From assembly GCF_014645555.1 (NCBI RefSeq), contig NZ_BMLY01000011.1:21647-85646 (forward strand): DNA of 64,000 nt, given 5' to 3'. How positions within the stretch are numbered: position 1 is the first letter of the stretch; each line of letters opens with the position of its first letter. A program made the translations under genes and the position numbers. The notes below the pieces were generated by a model. The model was not told where the DNA came from, did not search any database, and worked only from the letters and a program-made list of their open reading frames with translations. The stretch is from Silvimonas amylolytica (GTDB taxonomy: Bacteria; Pseudomonadota; Gammaproteobacteria; Burkholderiales; Chitinibacteraceae). Positions 18,472 to 28,355 of this stretch are shown piece by piece.

Positions 18472-20370
18472 TCACAATTCGACCTGCATCCCCATTTCCA
18501 CCACGCGGTTGGGCGGAATCTTGAAGTAGCTGGTCGCCCGCGTCGCGTTGCGGGTCATCAAGGAGAACACCTTGCGACGCCACCATGCCATGGCCGGATA
18601 TTTACCCTCAACGATGGTCTCACGCGACAGGAAGAACGAAGTCTGCATCGGATCGAACTCCAGTTCCGGTTGCAGTTCTGTCACCTGCCGCAATATGGCC
18701 GGGACTGAGGGCTCCTCCTTGAAACCATAGGTGGCGATCACCTGATAGAAGCTCTCACCCAGCTTGGGCACAACAACTTTCTCGCGTTTGGCTACAAACG
18801 GAATATCTGCGGTCCGAATGGTCAGGAATACGACCTTCTCATGCAGTACCTTGTTGTGCTTGAGGTTATGCAACAACGCATGGGGCACTGAATCGGCGCT
18901 GGTAGTCATGAAGATGGCCGTCCCCTCCACGCGCTGTGGTGGCGCGGCTTCCAGGCTTTCGACGAACCCTTGCAGCGGCAGTTCGCCCTCGCGCAGGCGA
19001 TCCCCCAGCAGCGTGCGGCCGCGCTTCCACGTGGTCATCAGGGTAAAGATGAACAGGCCCATCACCAGTGGTACCCAACCGCCATCGGGCAGTTTGAGCA
19101 TGTTGGAACTCAGGAAGATCAGATCGACCACCAGAAAACCGATCAGCACGATGCGGAACAACATCTTGCGCCCGGCATCCAGCGTTTTGCCCAACACATT
19201 GAAGGCCAGCAACGTGGTCATCACCATGGTGCCGCACACCGACAAACCATACGCGGAAGCCAGGTTGTCAGAGGTACGGAACGCCAGCACCAGCAAGATC
19301 ACCGCGACCATCAGGAACCAGTTGATCTGTGGCACGTAGATCTGGCCAATTTCCTGGTCGGAAGTATGGTCGATATCCACACGCGGGCAATAGCCCAGTT
19401 GCACCGCCTGGTTGGTCATGGAGAACGCGCCAGAGATCACCGCTTGCGAGGCAATTACTGTGGCGGCGGCGGCCAGAATCACCAGCGGCGCCAACGCCCA
19501 TTGCGGCGCCAGCAGGAAGAACGGGTTTTTGATGGCGGCCGGGTTGTGCAGCAGCAACGCGCCCTGGCCGAAATAACACAGGATCAGCGATGGCAGCACG
19601 AGGCTAAACCACGCGATCTTGATCGACTTCTGACCAAAGTGGCCCATATCGGCGTAAAGGGCTTCGCCACCGGTGACAGACAACACCACCGCGCCCATGA
19701 TCACAAAGCCACGCAGCGGGTAATCTGCAATGAAGCGCGCACCATTGAGCGGGTTGATGGCGGCAAAGACTTCCGGGGCATGAAGAATGCTGCGCAGGCC
19801 CATCACCGCCAGAGTCAGGAACCAGAACACCATGATCGGCCCGAACAGCTTGCCCACCTTGCTGGTGCCGTGCCGCTGAATGGCAAACAAGGCGACCAGC
19901 ACGATGATGGTCAACGGCACGATATATGGATCAAGCGTGTGCGAGATGACGCTGATCCCTTCAAAGGCGGACAGCACGGAAATGGCCGGCGTGATAATGC
20001 CGTCACCATAAAAGAGCGAAGCCCCGAAGATCCCCAGGCCCATCAACAGCAGGCCCTTGCGGGAGCGGGGGTCCAGATCGCGCAGGGCCAGCGCCATCAG
20101 CGCCAGAATGCCGCCTTCGCCGCGGTTGTCAGCACGCATGATCACGACCACATATTTGGCCGATACCACGATCATGATCGCCCAGAAGATCAGCGAAAGA
20201 ACGCCCAGGATATTTTCCGCGTTGATCGGCAGATTGCCGTGCGCGGTCAGACAGGTTTTAAGGGTGTACAACGGGCTGGTACCGATATCCCCGTACACCA
20301 CGCCAATCGCTCCAACGGTCAGCCCGGCAAGTCGGGATGCGGAAGGAGCCTGGCCATGATTTGCGCCCAT
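18472..20370 (-). CDS. kup: Potassium uptake protein Kup
   Basis: 632 residues, full length for KUP/HAK/KT transporters. The family signature GVVYGDIGTSPLYTLK lies at residues ~20-35. Twelve hydrophobic segments follow in the first ~450 residues, including GDGIITPAISVLSAFEG and GGEALYADMGHFG. A cytoplasmic C-terminal domain ends the protein. It imports K+ with protons across the inner membrane. Monocistronic, with its terminator shared with the convergent STAS gene. Confidence 0.96.
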   Translation of the reverse strand: MGANHGQAPSASRLAGLTVGAIGVVYGDIGTSPLYTLKTCLTAHGNLPINAENILGVLSLIFWAIMIVVSAKYVVVIMRADNRGEGGILALMALALRDLDPRSRKGLLLMGLGIFGASLFYGDGIITPAISVLSAFEGISVISHTLDPYIVPLTIIVLVALFAIQRHGTSKVGKLFGPIMVFWFLTLAVMGLRSILHAPEVFAAINPLNGARFIADYPLRGFVIMGAVVLSVTGGEALYADMGHFGQKSIKIAWFSLVLPSLILCYFGQGALLLHNPAAIKNPFFLLAPQWALAPLVILAAAATVIASQAVISGAFSMTNQAVQLGYCPRVDIDHTSDQEIGQIYVPQINWFLMVAVILLVLAFRTSDNLASAYGLSVCGTMVMTTLLAFNVLGKTLDAGRKMLFRIVLIGFLVVDLIFLSSNMLKLPDGGWVPLVMGLFIFTLMTTWKRGRTLLGDRLREGELPLQGFVESLEAAPPQRVEGTAIFMTTSADSVPHALLHNLKHNKVLHEKVVFLTIRTADIPFVAKREKVVVPKLGESFYQVIATYGFKEEPSVPAILRQVTELQPELEFDPMQTSFFLSRETIVEGKYPAMAWWRRKVFSLMTRNATRATSYFKIPPNRVVEMGMQVEL

Positions 20371-20462
20371 GCTGCAGGAGTCTCTTGATATTTAATCGGG
20401 TAAATTATTTATAAAGCAGAAGCGCCGCGATTATAGCCCCGCCTTACAGCTGTAGCCCCGAA

Positions 20463-21017
20463 CTATCCGGTTACAAGGTGCGGCAACGCAACATAGACCC
20501 TGCGCCAGTCAAAGCACGGCCCGGGATCAGTCTTGCGCAGCGGGGCAATGTCGTTATGTCCCACTATGGCACGCAGCGGGCAAGTTTGCGCCAATGCCTG
20601 CGCCAGCGGGATCAGCGCATCGTATTGCGCCTCGGTGAAGGGAATGTGATCGGTGCCTTCCAGTTCAATACCGACCGAAAAATCATTGCAACGCGCTCGT
20701 CCTTGCCAGTCAGACACGCCAGCATGCGCAGCACGCTGCTGCACCGGTACAAACTGGACAACCTCGCCATCGCGCCGGATCAGAAAATGGGCTGACACGC
20801 GCAGCCCGCCCAGATCAGCAAACAGCGGGTGGTCTGCGGGAATGGTATTCGTGAAAAGGCGCTCCACCAGATCGCCCCCAAACTCGCCGGGCGGCAGACT
20901 GATGTTATGGATCACCAGCAAATCAACAGTGGTGTTCGCAGGACGCGCATCGCCGTTGGGGCTGGGCACCTTTCGGGCCGGCGCATACCAGCCCGCCACG
21001 TCGAACACCGGGTTCAT
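20463..21017 (-). CDS. ampD: 1,6-anhydro-N-acetylmuramyl-L-alanine amidase AmpD
   Basis: 184 residues. The amidase_2 zinc ligands are visible: the first His in [11 protein letters not shown], the second in [23 protein letters not shown], and the Lys/Asp pair of that motif. [16 protein letters not shown] and [11 protein letters not shown] complete the AmpD pattern. It cleaves the peptide from anhydromuropeptides in the cytoplasm during wall recycling. It has no signal peptide. The start at 21017 overlaps the ubiB stop by 4 bases (ATGA). Confidence 0.93.
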   Translation of the reverse strand: MNPVFDVAGWYAPARKVPSPNGDARPANTTVDLLVIHNISLPPGEFGGDLVERLFTNTIPADHPLFADLGGLRVSAHFLIRRDGEVVQFVPVQQRAAHAGVSDWQGRARCNDFSVGIELEGTDHIPFTEAQYDALIPLAQALAQTCPLRAIVGHNDIAPLRKTDPGPCFDWRRVYVALPHLVTG

Positions 21018-22531
21018 CTGTGCCACCACACACTGGCCACCAATGCGGCCAACAGCACGGCGATCACACCCAGCAGCCAATTGCGCTTTTTTTGTTCCCA
21101 CATCAAGCCCTGGTAACCAGTAACCAGCAGTTCCGTGGTGTTCTGGTTAGCCAGATCGTTAAGTTTGCGTGGCAGGGTTGGCAACATCGCCGCCCACAGT
21201 GGCGCCTCATGTTTGATATTGCGCCACAAACCGCGCCAGCCAATCTGCTCGTTCATCCAGCGCTCAAGGAAGGGCTTGGCGGTTTTCCAGAGATCCAGAT
21301 CCGGATCAAGCTGGCGACCCAACCCTTCAATATTGAGCAGCGTCTTTTGTAACAGCACAAGTTGAGGCTGGATTTCCACATTGAAACGGCGCGACGTTTC
21401 AAACAACCGCAGTAGCACCTGACCAAACGAGATTTGCGAGATCGGTTTGTCGAAGATCGGTTCGCACACGGTGCGTACGGCCGCTTCCAGTTCTTCGACG
21501 CGTGTTTCTTTAGGCACCCATCCCGATTCAATATGCGCAGCAGCGACACGGTGGTAATCGCGGTTGAAAAACGCCAGGAAGTTGATCGCCAGATACTGCT
21601 TGTCGACTTCAGACAGCGTGCCGACAATGCCGAAATCCAGCGCGATATAGCGGTTGTCGGCGGCAACAAAGATATTGCCAGGATGCATATCTGCGTGGAA
21701 AAACCCATCCCGGAAAACCTGGGTGAAGAAAATCTCCACGCCATAAACCGAGAGTTTTTTCAAATCAATGCCACTGGCGCGCAGTTCATCGACCCGCCCG
21801 ACCGGAATACCGTCCATCCATTCCAGCGTCAGCACCTGGCGCGCGCACCAGTCGTAGAACACTTCCGGCACGATCAGCATGTCGGAGCCAAGGAAATTGC
21901 GGCGCAATTGCGACGCGTTGCCCGCCTCGATCATCAAATCCAGTTCGTCATGCAGATATTTGTCAAACTCCGCGACGACTTCTTTGGGGCGCAGGCGTTT
22001 GCCGTCAGCAAACAGTCGCTCCACAAGGCCGGCCATAACGCGCAGCAGCCCCAGATCACTCTCGATAATCGGCAAAATGCCTGGGCGCAGCACTTTGACC
22101 GCCACTTTACGACCATCTGGCAAGGTGGCGCGGTGGACCTGGGCGATCGAGGCAGAGGCCACCGGATTGCGGTCAAACGAGGCATAAAGTTGCGAAACCG
22201 GCTGCTTCAGGCTGCTTTCGATCACCGCAACTGCGACGTCCCCCGGAAACGGCGGCACGCGGTCTTGCAGGAATGCCAGTTCGTCGGCGATGTCTTCCGG
22301 CAAGAGGTCACGGCGGGTCGACAACACCTGGCCAAACTTGACGAAAATCGGGCCTAACGCTTCCAGGGCAAGGCGCAAGCGTACGGCGCGCGGTTGCTCC
22401 AGCTTGCGCCAGAAAAACAGGGTGTTCACCAGCCGGGAAAGGCCATGCACACGCTCGTGACCGAGCAGGAATTCATCCAGCCCGTACTGGACGACAACAC
22501 GGGCGATTTTGAGTAGGCGGAATATCCGCAT
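21014..22531 (-). CDS. ubiB: Ubiquinone biosynthesis protein UbiB (ABC1/ADCK-type kinase-like)
   Basis: 505 residues. The family KxGQ motif is [16 protein letters not shown] (~75-90). The atypical protein-kinase-like core has [10 protein letters not shown], the catalytic-loop motif [12 protein letters not shown] and the metal-binding LDFGIVG. Two hydrophobic helices near the C-terminus ([19 protein letters not shown]) anchor it in the inner membrane. It is an ATPase needed for aerobic ubiquinone synthesis. It lies 48 bases downstream of ubiJ in the ubiE-ubiJ-ubiB order known from E. coli. Confidence 0.95.
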   Translation of the reverse strand: MRIFRLLKIARVVVQYGLDEFLLGHERVHGLSRLVNTLFFWRKLEQPRAVRLRLALEALGPIFVKFGQVLSTRRDLLPEDIADELAFLQDRVPPFPGDVAVAVIESSLKQPVSQLYASFDRNPVASASIAQVHRATLPDGRKVAVKVLRPGILPIIESDLGLLRVMAGLVERLFADGKRLRPKEVVAEFDKYLHDELDLMIEAGNASQLRRNFLGSDMLIVPEVFYDWCARQVLTLEWMDGIPVGRVDELRASGIDLKKLSVYGVEIFFTQVFRDGFFHADMHPGNIFVAADNRYIALDFGIVGTLSEVDKQYLAINFLAFFNRDYHRVAAAHIESGWVPKETRVEELEAAVRTVCEPIFDKPISQISFGQVLLRLFETSRRFNVEIQPQLVLLQKTLLNIEGLGRQLDPDLDLWKTAKPFLERWMNEQIGWRGLWRNIKHEAPLWAAMLPTLPRKLNDLANQNTTELLVTGYQGLMWEQKKRNWLLGVIAVLLAALVASVWWHR

Positions 22532-22579
22532 GAGTATCCAGTTATCCGGTTCCAGCCACCGGCGCCTGCCGGCCAAAAG

Positions 22580-23155
22580 CTAGAACGATTTGACGGTCAG
22601 CCGCTCCAGTCGCGCTTCAAGGCGGGCCAGATCATCACGCAGGGCGTCTACACCACTGCAAAACGTGTCGACGTGACGTTTAGTGACCACCAGCGGTGCT
22701 TCATCGCGCCAGTATTCGGTGAGTTCAATCAACAAACGCGAGCCAATGGCCCCAGGAATCCCGCCGATTTTTCCGGCAATCCAGGTAATACGGTTGGCGG
22801 CAACATCGCCCACCAGTTGTGACAATTCTTCTGCCATGTCCCAGCGCAGCCTGGCCAGGGCCTGGCCCACGGCGGCTGCCAATTCTGCATCACCGTTGAG
22901 GCCAACCTTTTTACTGGCCGCTTCGCGATCAAACAACCAGGTGGTGAAGAACGCGGGCGACAGCAAGATGCTGGCTTCAGCCAAACCGCCAGCGGTAGCG
23001 AACGTGCCGTCTGGCTGGATGGACAACGTGCCGGACAGGACCGGCAGTACCAGGCGGATGACCCGGCCCTGATACGGCGCCAGCGCTGCGCGGGCGGCAT
23101 CGTCATGAGCCAGCATGCGGTTCAGGATTGTGGCAAGCATCAACACAGACCTCAT
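22580..23155 (-). CDS. ubiJ: Ubiquinone biosynthesis accessory factor UbiJ (SCP2 domain)
   Basis: 191 residues. An SCP2 lipid-binding domain lies in the first half (LPVLSGTLSIQPDGTFATAGG; ASILLSPAFFTTWLF), and a helical, coiled C-terminus follows (VDALRDDLARLEARLERL), as in UbiJ. With UbiK it organises the soluble Ubi complex and holds the lipid intermediate. Its place between ubiE and ubiB supports the call. Start choice is uncertain: ATG at 23155 or 23140. Confidence 0.88.
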   Translation of the reverse strand: MRSVLMLATILNRMLAHDDAARAALAPYQGRVIRLVLPVLSGTLSIQPDGTFATAGGLAEASILLSPAFFTTWLFDREAASKKVGLNGDAELAAAVGQALARLRWDMAEELSQLVGDVAANRITWIAGKIGGIPGAIGSRLLIELTEYWRDEAPLVVTKRHVDTFCSGVDALRDDLARLEARLERLTVKSF

Positions 23156-23209
23156 CAATCAGGACATGACAACGCCCACTACCAACGGCAGCGGGCGACC
23201 AGAATCAAA

Positions 23210-23947
23210 TCAGAGCTTGAAACCCTTGTGCAAGGCGACCACGCCAGCGGACATATTGTGATAGTCCACTTTGCCGAAACCGGCATCGAGCATCATGCCC
23301 TTGAGCGTTTCCTGGTCTGGATGCATGCGGATGGATTCGGCCAGATACTGGTAAGAATCCGCATCATTGGCGACCAGCTTGCCCATAACGGGAAGGAGCT
23401 TGAACGAATAGATGTCGTACGCCGGCTTGAGCGGACTCCAGACTTTGGAGAACTCCAGCACCAGCAAGCGACCGCCCGGCTTCAAAACGCGGTACATCTC
23501 TTTGAGCGCTGCGTCTTTGTGGGTCATGTTTCTCAGACCAAACGCCACAGAGACGATGTTGAAGTAGTTGTCCGGGAACGGCAGTTTCTCGGCATCACAC
23601 AGCGCCACTGGCGTGGCAATGCCCGCATCCAGCAAGCGGTCACGACCCACGCCAAGCATGGAACTATTGATATCGGTGAGCCAGACCTGGCCCGTCTTGC
23701 CGACCTTTTTACAAAACGCTTTGGAAAGATCACCCGTACCGCCGGCAATATCCAGCACCTTGTCACCGGCCTTCGCGCCGCTGGTTTCAATGGTGAAGAA
23801 CTTCCAGGCGCGATGCAGCCCGGCCGACATCAGGTCGTTCATCACGTCATATTTCTGGGCGACAGAATGAAAAACCTCGGCCACTTTTTGGGCTTTTTCT
23901 GTTTCGTCGACCGTCTTGTAACCAAAGTGCGTGGTGTTATCGCTCAT
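23210..23947 (-). CDS. ubiE: Ubiquinone/menaquinone biosynthesis C-methyltransferase UbiE
   Basis: 245 residues. UbiE signatures are visible: [28 protein letters not shown] near residues 22-50, SAM motif [16 protein letters not shown], the [17 protein letters not shown] segment ([19 protein letters not shown]), and [21 protein letters not shown]. It methylates the benzoquinol ring in ubiquinone (and menaquinone) synthesis. First gene of the ubiE-ubiJ-ubiB-ampD run. Confidence 0.96.
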   Translation of the reverse strand: MSDNTTHFGYKTVDETEKAQKVAEVFHSVAQKYDVMNDLMSAGLHRAWKFFTIETSGAKAGDKVLDIAGGTGDLSKAFCKKVGKTGQVWLTDINSSMLGVGRDRLLDAGIATPVALCDAEKLPFPDNYFNIVSVAFGLRNMTHKDAALKEMYRVLKPGGRLLVLEFSKVWSPLKPAYDIYSFKLLPVMGKLVANDADSYQYLAESIRMHPDQETLKGMMLDAGFGKVDYHNMSAGVVALHKGFKL

Positions 23948-23970
23948 AGCGTGCTCACAGTCTTGTCAAT

Positions 23971-24348
23971 TCATTGCGGGTCGCGGCTGGCACCAGCGGC
24001 GGCCAGGTCGTTCAGATAGGTCTGCCAGCGGGTGGCGTGCTCTGCGCCCAACTCGTACAGATACGCCCAGGAATACAGACCGGAGTCGTGGCCATCGTCA
24101 AATACCAGTTTGACCGCATAGTTGCCCACGGGGTCGATGGCGGTGATGGCGACATTGCGCTTGCCGACCTGCAATACGCCCTGTCCGGCACCATGGCCCT
24201 GAACTTCCGCCGAAGGGCTGAATACCCGCAGGTATTCACACGGCAGAACAAAGCGCTGGCCATCATCAAATGCCACTTCCAGTTCGCGCGAGGCGCGGTG
24301 CAAGCGGATTTCCACCGGGATAGCGCTGGAGGAAGTCAGTCCGGCCAT
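23971..24348 (-). CDS. DUF971 (GBBH-like N-terminal) protein
   Basis: 125 residues covering one DUF971 domain: IPVEIRLHRASRELEVAFDDGQRFVLPCEYLRVFSPSAEVQG, then VGNYAVKLVFDDGHDSGLYSWAYLYEL. This domain is found at the N-terminus of gamma-butyrobetaine hydroxylase and alone in many proteobacteria, where its function is unknown. The start at 24348 has AGGAA upstream. It lies 23 bases before ubiE on the same strand, a common betaproteobacterial pairing that suggests co-transcription. Confidence 0.88.
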   Translation of the reverse strand: MAGLTSSSAIPVEIRLHRASRELEVAFDDGQRFVLPCEYLRVFSPSAEVQGHGAGQGVLQVGKRNVAITAIDPVGNYAVKLVFDDGHDSGLYSWAYLYELGAEHATRWQTYLNDLAAAGASRDPQ

Positions 24349-24497
24349 GCCATTGTTCCTTTTCCTGCCTGTGTGGCAGTGCAACCGTTTCAAAGGCGCA
24401 ATGATACCGCGTTGCCGCATGGGACGCGATGCAGGCCCGGCATTGATGAAGAAGAGAGGATGGAACAAGACATACGAGCAGCCTGGAACAGGCCAGC

Positions 24498-26003
24498 TCA
24501 GTACACAGCCCCATCCACCGATACCATCGCTTTGTGCTTGCCGCGCGGTAGCAAAATCGTGGCAACAAGACCACCCCGCGGGTGATTGGCGAGCAACAAA
24601 TCCCCCCCATGCGCATGAACAATATTTCGCGTAATTCCCAACCCCAATCCCATGCCGTTGCTATTGGAGGCACGTCCATGTTCCAGCCGTACATAGGGCT
24701 GAAACAGCGATGGCAACGCTTCTTCCGGCACACCAGGTCCGTAGTCACGAATCGTCAGTTCAACTTGTTCTTCGGTTTGCGTCACTAACACTTCGGCGCG
24801 GTTGCCATAAAACAGGGCGTTATCCAGCAAGTTACCCACCGCACGTTTCAACGCCAGAGGACGCGCAAACACGGTCACCGGGCCGCCGGCAAAGGTGGCG
24901 TCTTTACCCGCCATTTGTGCGCCATCTACCAGACGTTCAATCAGTTTATCCAGGCGTATCTGTACCGGGTTTTCGTGGATATCGGTGTCTTTCACGCTTT
25001 GCAGCGCGCCTTTCACCATGACGTCCAGATCATCCAGATCTTCGTGAAACTCCGCCCGGGTCTGGTCATCATCCAGCATTTCCGTGCGCAGTTTCAGACG
25101 GGTGATCGGCGTGCGCAGATCATGTGAAATCGAGGTAAACAAACGCTCGCGGTCTTCCAGGAAACGCTGGGTGCGTTCACGCATGGCGTTAAACGCACGG
25201 GCAGTCTTGATGTACTCCCGGCTGCCGGACTCAGGCAGCGGCACGGATGGCATACCCTGACCAAACGCATCGGCCGCTTTGGACAGCGCGGCAAAGGGCT
25301 TGGTCATCCAGCGCACCACCAACAGGGACAAGAGCAACACGACGCCGACGGTAATCAGCAGCAAAACAATCCGGTCATGCGCCAGCGGTTCGTCGCTTTC
25401 CATAAAATACGGGTCTGGCATCAGCGTGGCCAGATACAACCAGTTGCCCGGTTCGATTTCAGCCTGAATCACCAGGATCGGCGCAGGGCGCGGTTTCACG
25501 ACCAGGGTGTTCTGGACCCAACCATCGGGCAGATCATCCAGGGTGACACCGTCATCAGCGACCGGCAAACCATCAGGCCATGCAAAACCGACCTGGAAAT
25601 CCAGCAACTTGGCGTATTCACGATGCAGTACCGCCACAATGCGGGCACATACGGCATCAGCCAGGGGCGAGCCTTTGATACGCTGGATCGGGACTTCGTT
25701 GTGGTTCACGCTGACAAAAAAGCGCGTGCCCCCCATTTCCCGCAACTGGTCGATGAGAATCGGCCGGTAATTGGGAGGCAGGCTGCGGAAAAAACGTAGC
25801 GCAGCAGCGGCACTGCCTCCGATGTGTTCACCCGCATCCAGCGCTTCGGTAGACACCTTCTGGCGTACTTCACTCGCCCAGATCAGGTTGCCGACGACCT
25901 GGGTAACCAGCACACCCAGCACCATCACCACTGTGAGCCGCCCCAGCAGTGAAGACGGAATGACACGCAGATACCAGGGTCTGCGACGGCCGTTCTCAGC
26001 CAT
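24498..26003 (-). CDS. Sensor histidine kinase of a sugar-linked two-component system
   Basis: 501 residues. A membrane helix near residues 22-42 and a second near 222-245 enclose a ~180-residue periplasmic domain. HAMP follows (RWMTKPFAALSKAADAF), then the H-box SISHDLRTPITRLKLRTEML, N-box NLLDNALFYG, G1 DYGPGVPEE and G2 GMGLGLGI. The architecture matches EnvZ-like and GtrS-like kinases. The start overlaps the response-regulator stop by 8 bases. Third gene of a binding-protein/regulator/kinase operon, so its signal is probably the sugar-loaded binding protein (inference). Confidence 0.92.
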   Translation of the reverse strand: MAENGRRRPWYLRVIPSSLLGRLTVVMVLGVLVTQVVGNLIWASEVRQKVSTEALDAGEHIGGSAAAALRFFRSLPPNYRPILIDQLREMGGTRFFVSVNHNEVPIQRIKGSPLADAVCARIVAVLHREYAKLLDFQVGFAWPDGLPVADDGVTLDDLPDGWVQNTLVVKPRPAPILVIQAEIEPGNWLYLATLMPDPYFMESDEPLAHDRIVLLLITVGVVLLLSLLVVRWMTKPFAALSKAADAFGQGMPSVPLPESGSREYIKTARAFNAMRERTQRFLEDRERLFTSISHDLRTPITRLKLRTEMLDDDQTRAEFHEDLDDLDVMVKGALQSVKDTDIHENPVQIRLDKLIERLVDGAQMAGKDATFAGGPVTVFARPLALKRAVGNLLDNALFYGNRAEVLVTQTEEQVELTIRDYGPGVPEEALPSLFQPYVRLEHGRASNSNGMGLGLGITRNIVHAHGGDLLLANHPRGGLVATILLPRGKHKAMVSVDGAVY

Positions 26004-26709
26004 GGCTGACGGCCACTTCGGCAGAGAACACGTACCCCGCGCCACGCACGGTCTTGATCAGCGCCGGTTGCTTGCCATCATCCAGCAAACGCTGGCGCAA
26101 ACGGCTGATTTGTACGTCCAGCGAGCGGTCCAGCGGGCCCAGATCCCGGCCACGGGTTTCTTCGGCCAGTACACTGCGATCCAGAATCTCACCCGGATGT
26201 TCGACCAGATACTTCAGCAACTGGAAGTCCAGCCCGGTCAGCTTGACCGTCTCGCCCGTCGGGTCTGACAAGGTGCGCTCGACGGTATCGAGTGTGAAGC
26301 CATTAAAGCGGAAATACCGTGCAGGTGCGCCGTTCTCAACCCCGGCCCGGCGGTGAATGGCCTTGATCCGCGCCAGCAACTCACGCGGGTTGTACGGCTT
26401 GCCCAGGTAGTCGTCTGCGCCCAGTTCCAGCCCAACAATGCGGTCTGTGTCGTCAGCACTGGCGGTGAGCATGATGACTGGCACACTGGATCGCTTGCGG
26501 ATATGCCCGCACAGCGCAAAGCCATCGGTATCCGGCAGCATGACGTCCAGAATCACCAGCGACAGTTCATCTTTGTAGCGGTCGAACTCGGCCATGAAGC
26601 TGGCACCGTCGTGTGCCAGCCGCACTTCATACTGATTTTTTTCCAGGTACGCTTTCAACAACGCCCGGGTTTTCTGGTCGTCATCAACGACCAGTATCTT
26701 GCGAGTCAT
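25996..26709 (-). CDS. OmpR/PhoB-type response regulator
   Basis: 237 residues. The receiver has ILVVDDD (acidic pocket), phospho-Asp in LVILDVMLPDTDGF, Thr in IMLTASA and Lys in YLGKPYNPREL. A C-terminal winged helix follows (VKLTGLDFQLLKYLVEHPGEILDRSVL; RSLDVQISRLRQRLLDD; TVRGAGYVF). It should bind DNA, most plausibly the divergent sugar-transport promoter at 28.2 kb; it resembles GltR of Pseudomonas glucose uptake. It overlaps the upstream binding-protein gene by 26 bases and the kinase gene by 8. Confidence 0.93.
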   Translation of the reverse strand: MTRKILVVDDDQKTRALLKAYLEKNQYEVRLAHDGASFMAEFDRYKDELSLVILDVMLPDTDGFALCGHIRKRSSVPVIMLTASADDTDRIVGLELGADDYLGKPYNPRELLARIKAIHRRAGVENGAPARYFRFNGFTLDTVERTLSDPTGETVKLTGLDFQLLKYLVEHPGEILDRSVLAEETRGRDLGPLDRSLDVQISRLRQRLLDDGKQPALIKTVRGAGYVFSAEVAVSHG

Positions 26710-27970
26710 AACTGTTTCCTTCCAGCGACAAAGCCCGGATTACTGCGGCAAGGCGCCGTTGCAGTTCCGATGTTGGAATGCGGTCATCCAGAAAATAACG
26801 ACGGATCAGGCTGACGATGGCGTCTTTGAGCGCTTCATCGGTCGCCATGCGGTGTACAAGGCTCGGTGCCTGCACCGCCTGACCACGCCCAAATGCCACC
26901 CAGGACTGCCGCGCACAGGGGTCCAGGGTAGAAGGGTCAACATCGCGGCGCACCGGTACAGAGCCCTTGATCTTGTTATAACCCGCCTGCACGGCCGGGG
27001 ATGCCACCACCTGAGCCAGTTTTTCCTGTGCGCTCTGGTTGGCGTAATCCCCGGTGAACATGACCAGCGTATCAATACTATATAAGTGCGCGTCCGCCGT
27101 CCCCGGCACAGCGGTGCAGCCAAACTGGTCCCCCGGCGTCAGGCCCATGGCTTGTAACTCGCCTTTGCCCCAATCGCCCATGATCCACATGGCCGCCTTG
27201 CCGCGGGCCAGGTCCGCGGCTTCGTCTTGCCATGGGCGCTCCGACAGATTTTGTGGCATCCAGTGTTTGAGCCGGCGCAAGCGCTCCAGCGCGCGCGTGA
27301 CGCGCACATCGAACCAGGCGTTGGCGTTGCGGCGAACCAACAGGTCGCGATACATGGCCGGCCCGGTTTCAGAGAGCAGCAGCGTCTCAAAGAGGGTGGC
27401 GATCTGCCAGGATTCGGTACTTTGCGCCAGCGGCGTGTAGCCTGCGCGGGAGAGCGCATCAGCGGTGTGCTCAAACTCGGGCCATGTCCGTGGCGCAGCC
27501 AGGCCCAACTTTGTGAAGATGGCCTGGTTATAGAACAGCGTGTTGATTCGATGAATGCCCAGCGGCGCGGCCACCACATGCCCACGCATACGAATGACGC
27601 TAGCCACGGTCGGGAACAGTTTGTCGCTCCAGTTACCGCGGCGGGCCACGTTATCGAGTTCCAGCAACAGGCCCAGATCTGCCCATTCTGAAATGGCCGG
27701 ACCGATCAGTTGCGCGGCATCTGGCGCTTTGCCTGACAAGACACGGCTTTTGAGCACCTTCATGGCGCCCACGCCAGCACCGCCAGGAATGGCGGCATCT
27801 TGCCAGGCCACGCCTTCATCCTGCAGGCGATCAGCCAGATAATCGGCGGCATGACGTTCACTGGCGGAGGTCCACCAGTGCAATACATCGACCGTTTCTT
27901 GCGCCCGGGCTGGGGCCCCCAGACATAATGCGCCCAGCAGCAGGGTTGATATCCCGTGCCGCATACGCAT
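26684..27970 (-). CDS. GltB-like sugar-binding protein, first gene of a two-component operon
   Basis: 428 residues. A signal peptide (MRHGISTLLLGALCLGAPARAQ) is followed by a type-1 extracellular solute-binding fold: VDVLHWWTSASERHAADYL, then AMKVLKSRVLSGKAPDAAQLIGP, a pattern I associate with the Pseudomonas glucose-binding protein GltB. The start is set at 27970 by GGGGGAG five bases upstream; two other in-frame ATGs are possible. The gene overlaps the response-regulator start by 26 bases and carries no permease on its own strand. It may serve sensing rather than transport, or both. Confidence 0.88.
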   Translation of the reverse strand: MRMRHGISTLLLGALCLGAPARAQETVDVLHWWTSASERHAADYLADRLQDEGVAWQDAAIPGGAGVGAMKVLKSRVLSGKAPDAAQLIGPAISEWADLGLLLELDNVARRGNWSDKLFPTVASVIRMRGHVVAAPLGIHRINTLFYNQAIFTKLGLAAPRTWPEFEHTADALSRAGYTPLAQSTESWQIATLFETLLLSETGPAMYRDLLVRRNANAWFDVRVTRALERLRRLKHWMPQNLSERPWQDEAADLARGKAAMWIMGDWGKGELQAMGLTPGDQFGCTAVPGTADAHLYSIDTLVMFTGDYANQSAQEKLAQVVASPAVQAGYNKIKGSVPVRRDVDPSTLDPCARQSWVAFGRGQAVQAPSLVHRMATDEALKDAIVSLIRRYFLDDRIPTSELQRRLAAVIRALSLEGNSYDSQDTGR

Positions 27971-28355
27971 GCGTCTCCCCCCTCTCCCAAGGATCTTGCT
28001 TGTATCCATCAAGCTCGCCCCGTGTTTTTTTCGCCGCAGAATAACGTAACGTAGCAACCTGTTTTGTAAAGAAAGATTGCGATTACTTGCGGTCTCTATC
28101 TGCGCCCTGCGGGTGCATCCCGCCAGGAATCCTTGATTGTTGCAGTCATTGCCCGTTCAAGGGGTCATTGGAATGTAATGAAAGGTAACATGCCAACCTG
28201 ACTGATTTGTTATTTTTCACATAATAATCAATATGTTATTTGTTTATTACCAATAAACACAAGCAGTTTTTGTGTCACGCAAAGGTGAGTGCTAATTTCC
28301 TGGCCATGCCCCCAGCAAAACTTTTAAACAGGGGTAAACCTGAGGAGATCGACCG
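27971..28355. promoter_or_regulatory. Divergent control region of the sugar-sensing and transport operons
   Basis: The 385 bases between the divergent binding-protein genes include an AT-rich stretch at 28200-28262. It holds the direct repeat TGTTATTT at 28208-28215 and 28234-28241, then the perfect inverted repeat TGTTTATT-ACC-AATAAACA at 28241-28259. The latter lies about 97 bases upstream of the second binding-protein gene. These are candidate operator sequences for the response regulator or a catabolite regulator; no experiment supports either. No gene is seen here. Confidence 0.5.

Noticed and set aside
18970..20388. 472-codon open frame opposite kup
   Set aside because: Gln/His/Arg-rich translation typical of a shadow of a membrane-protein gene; kup is certain.
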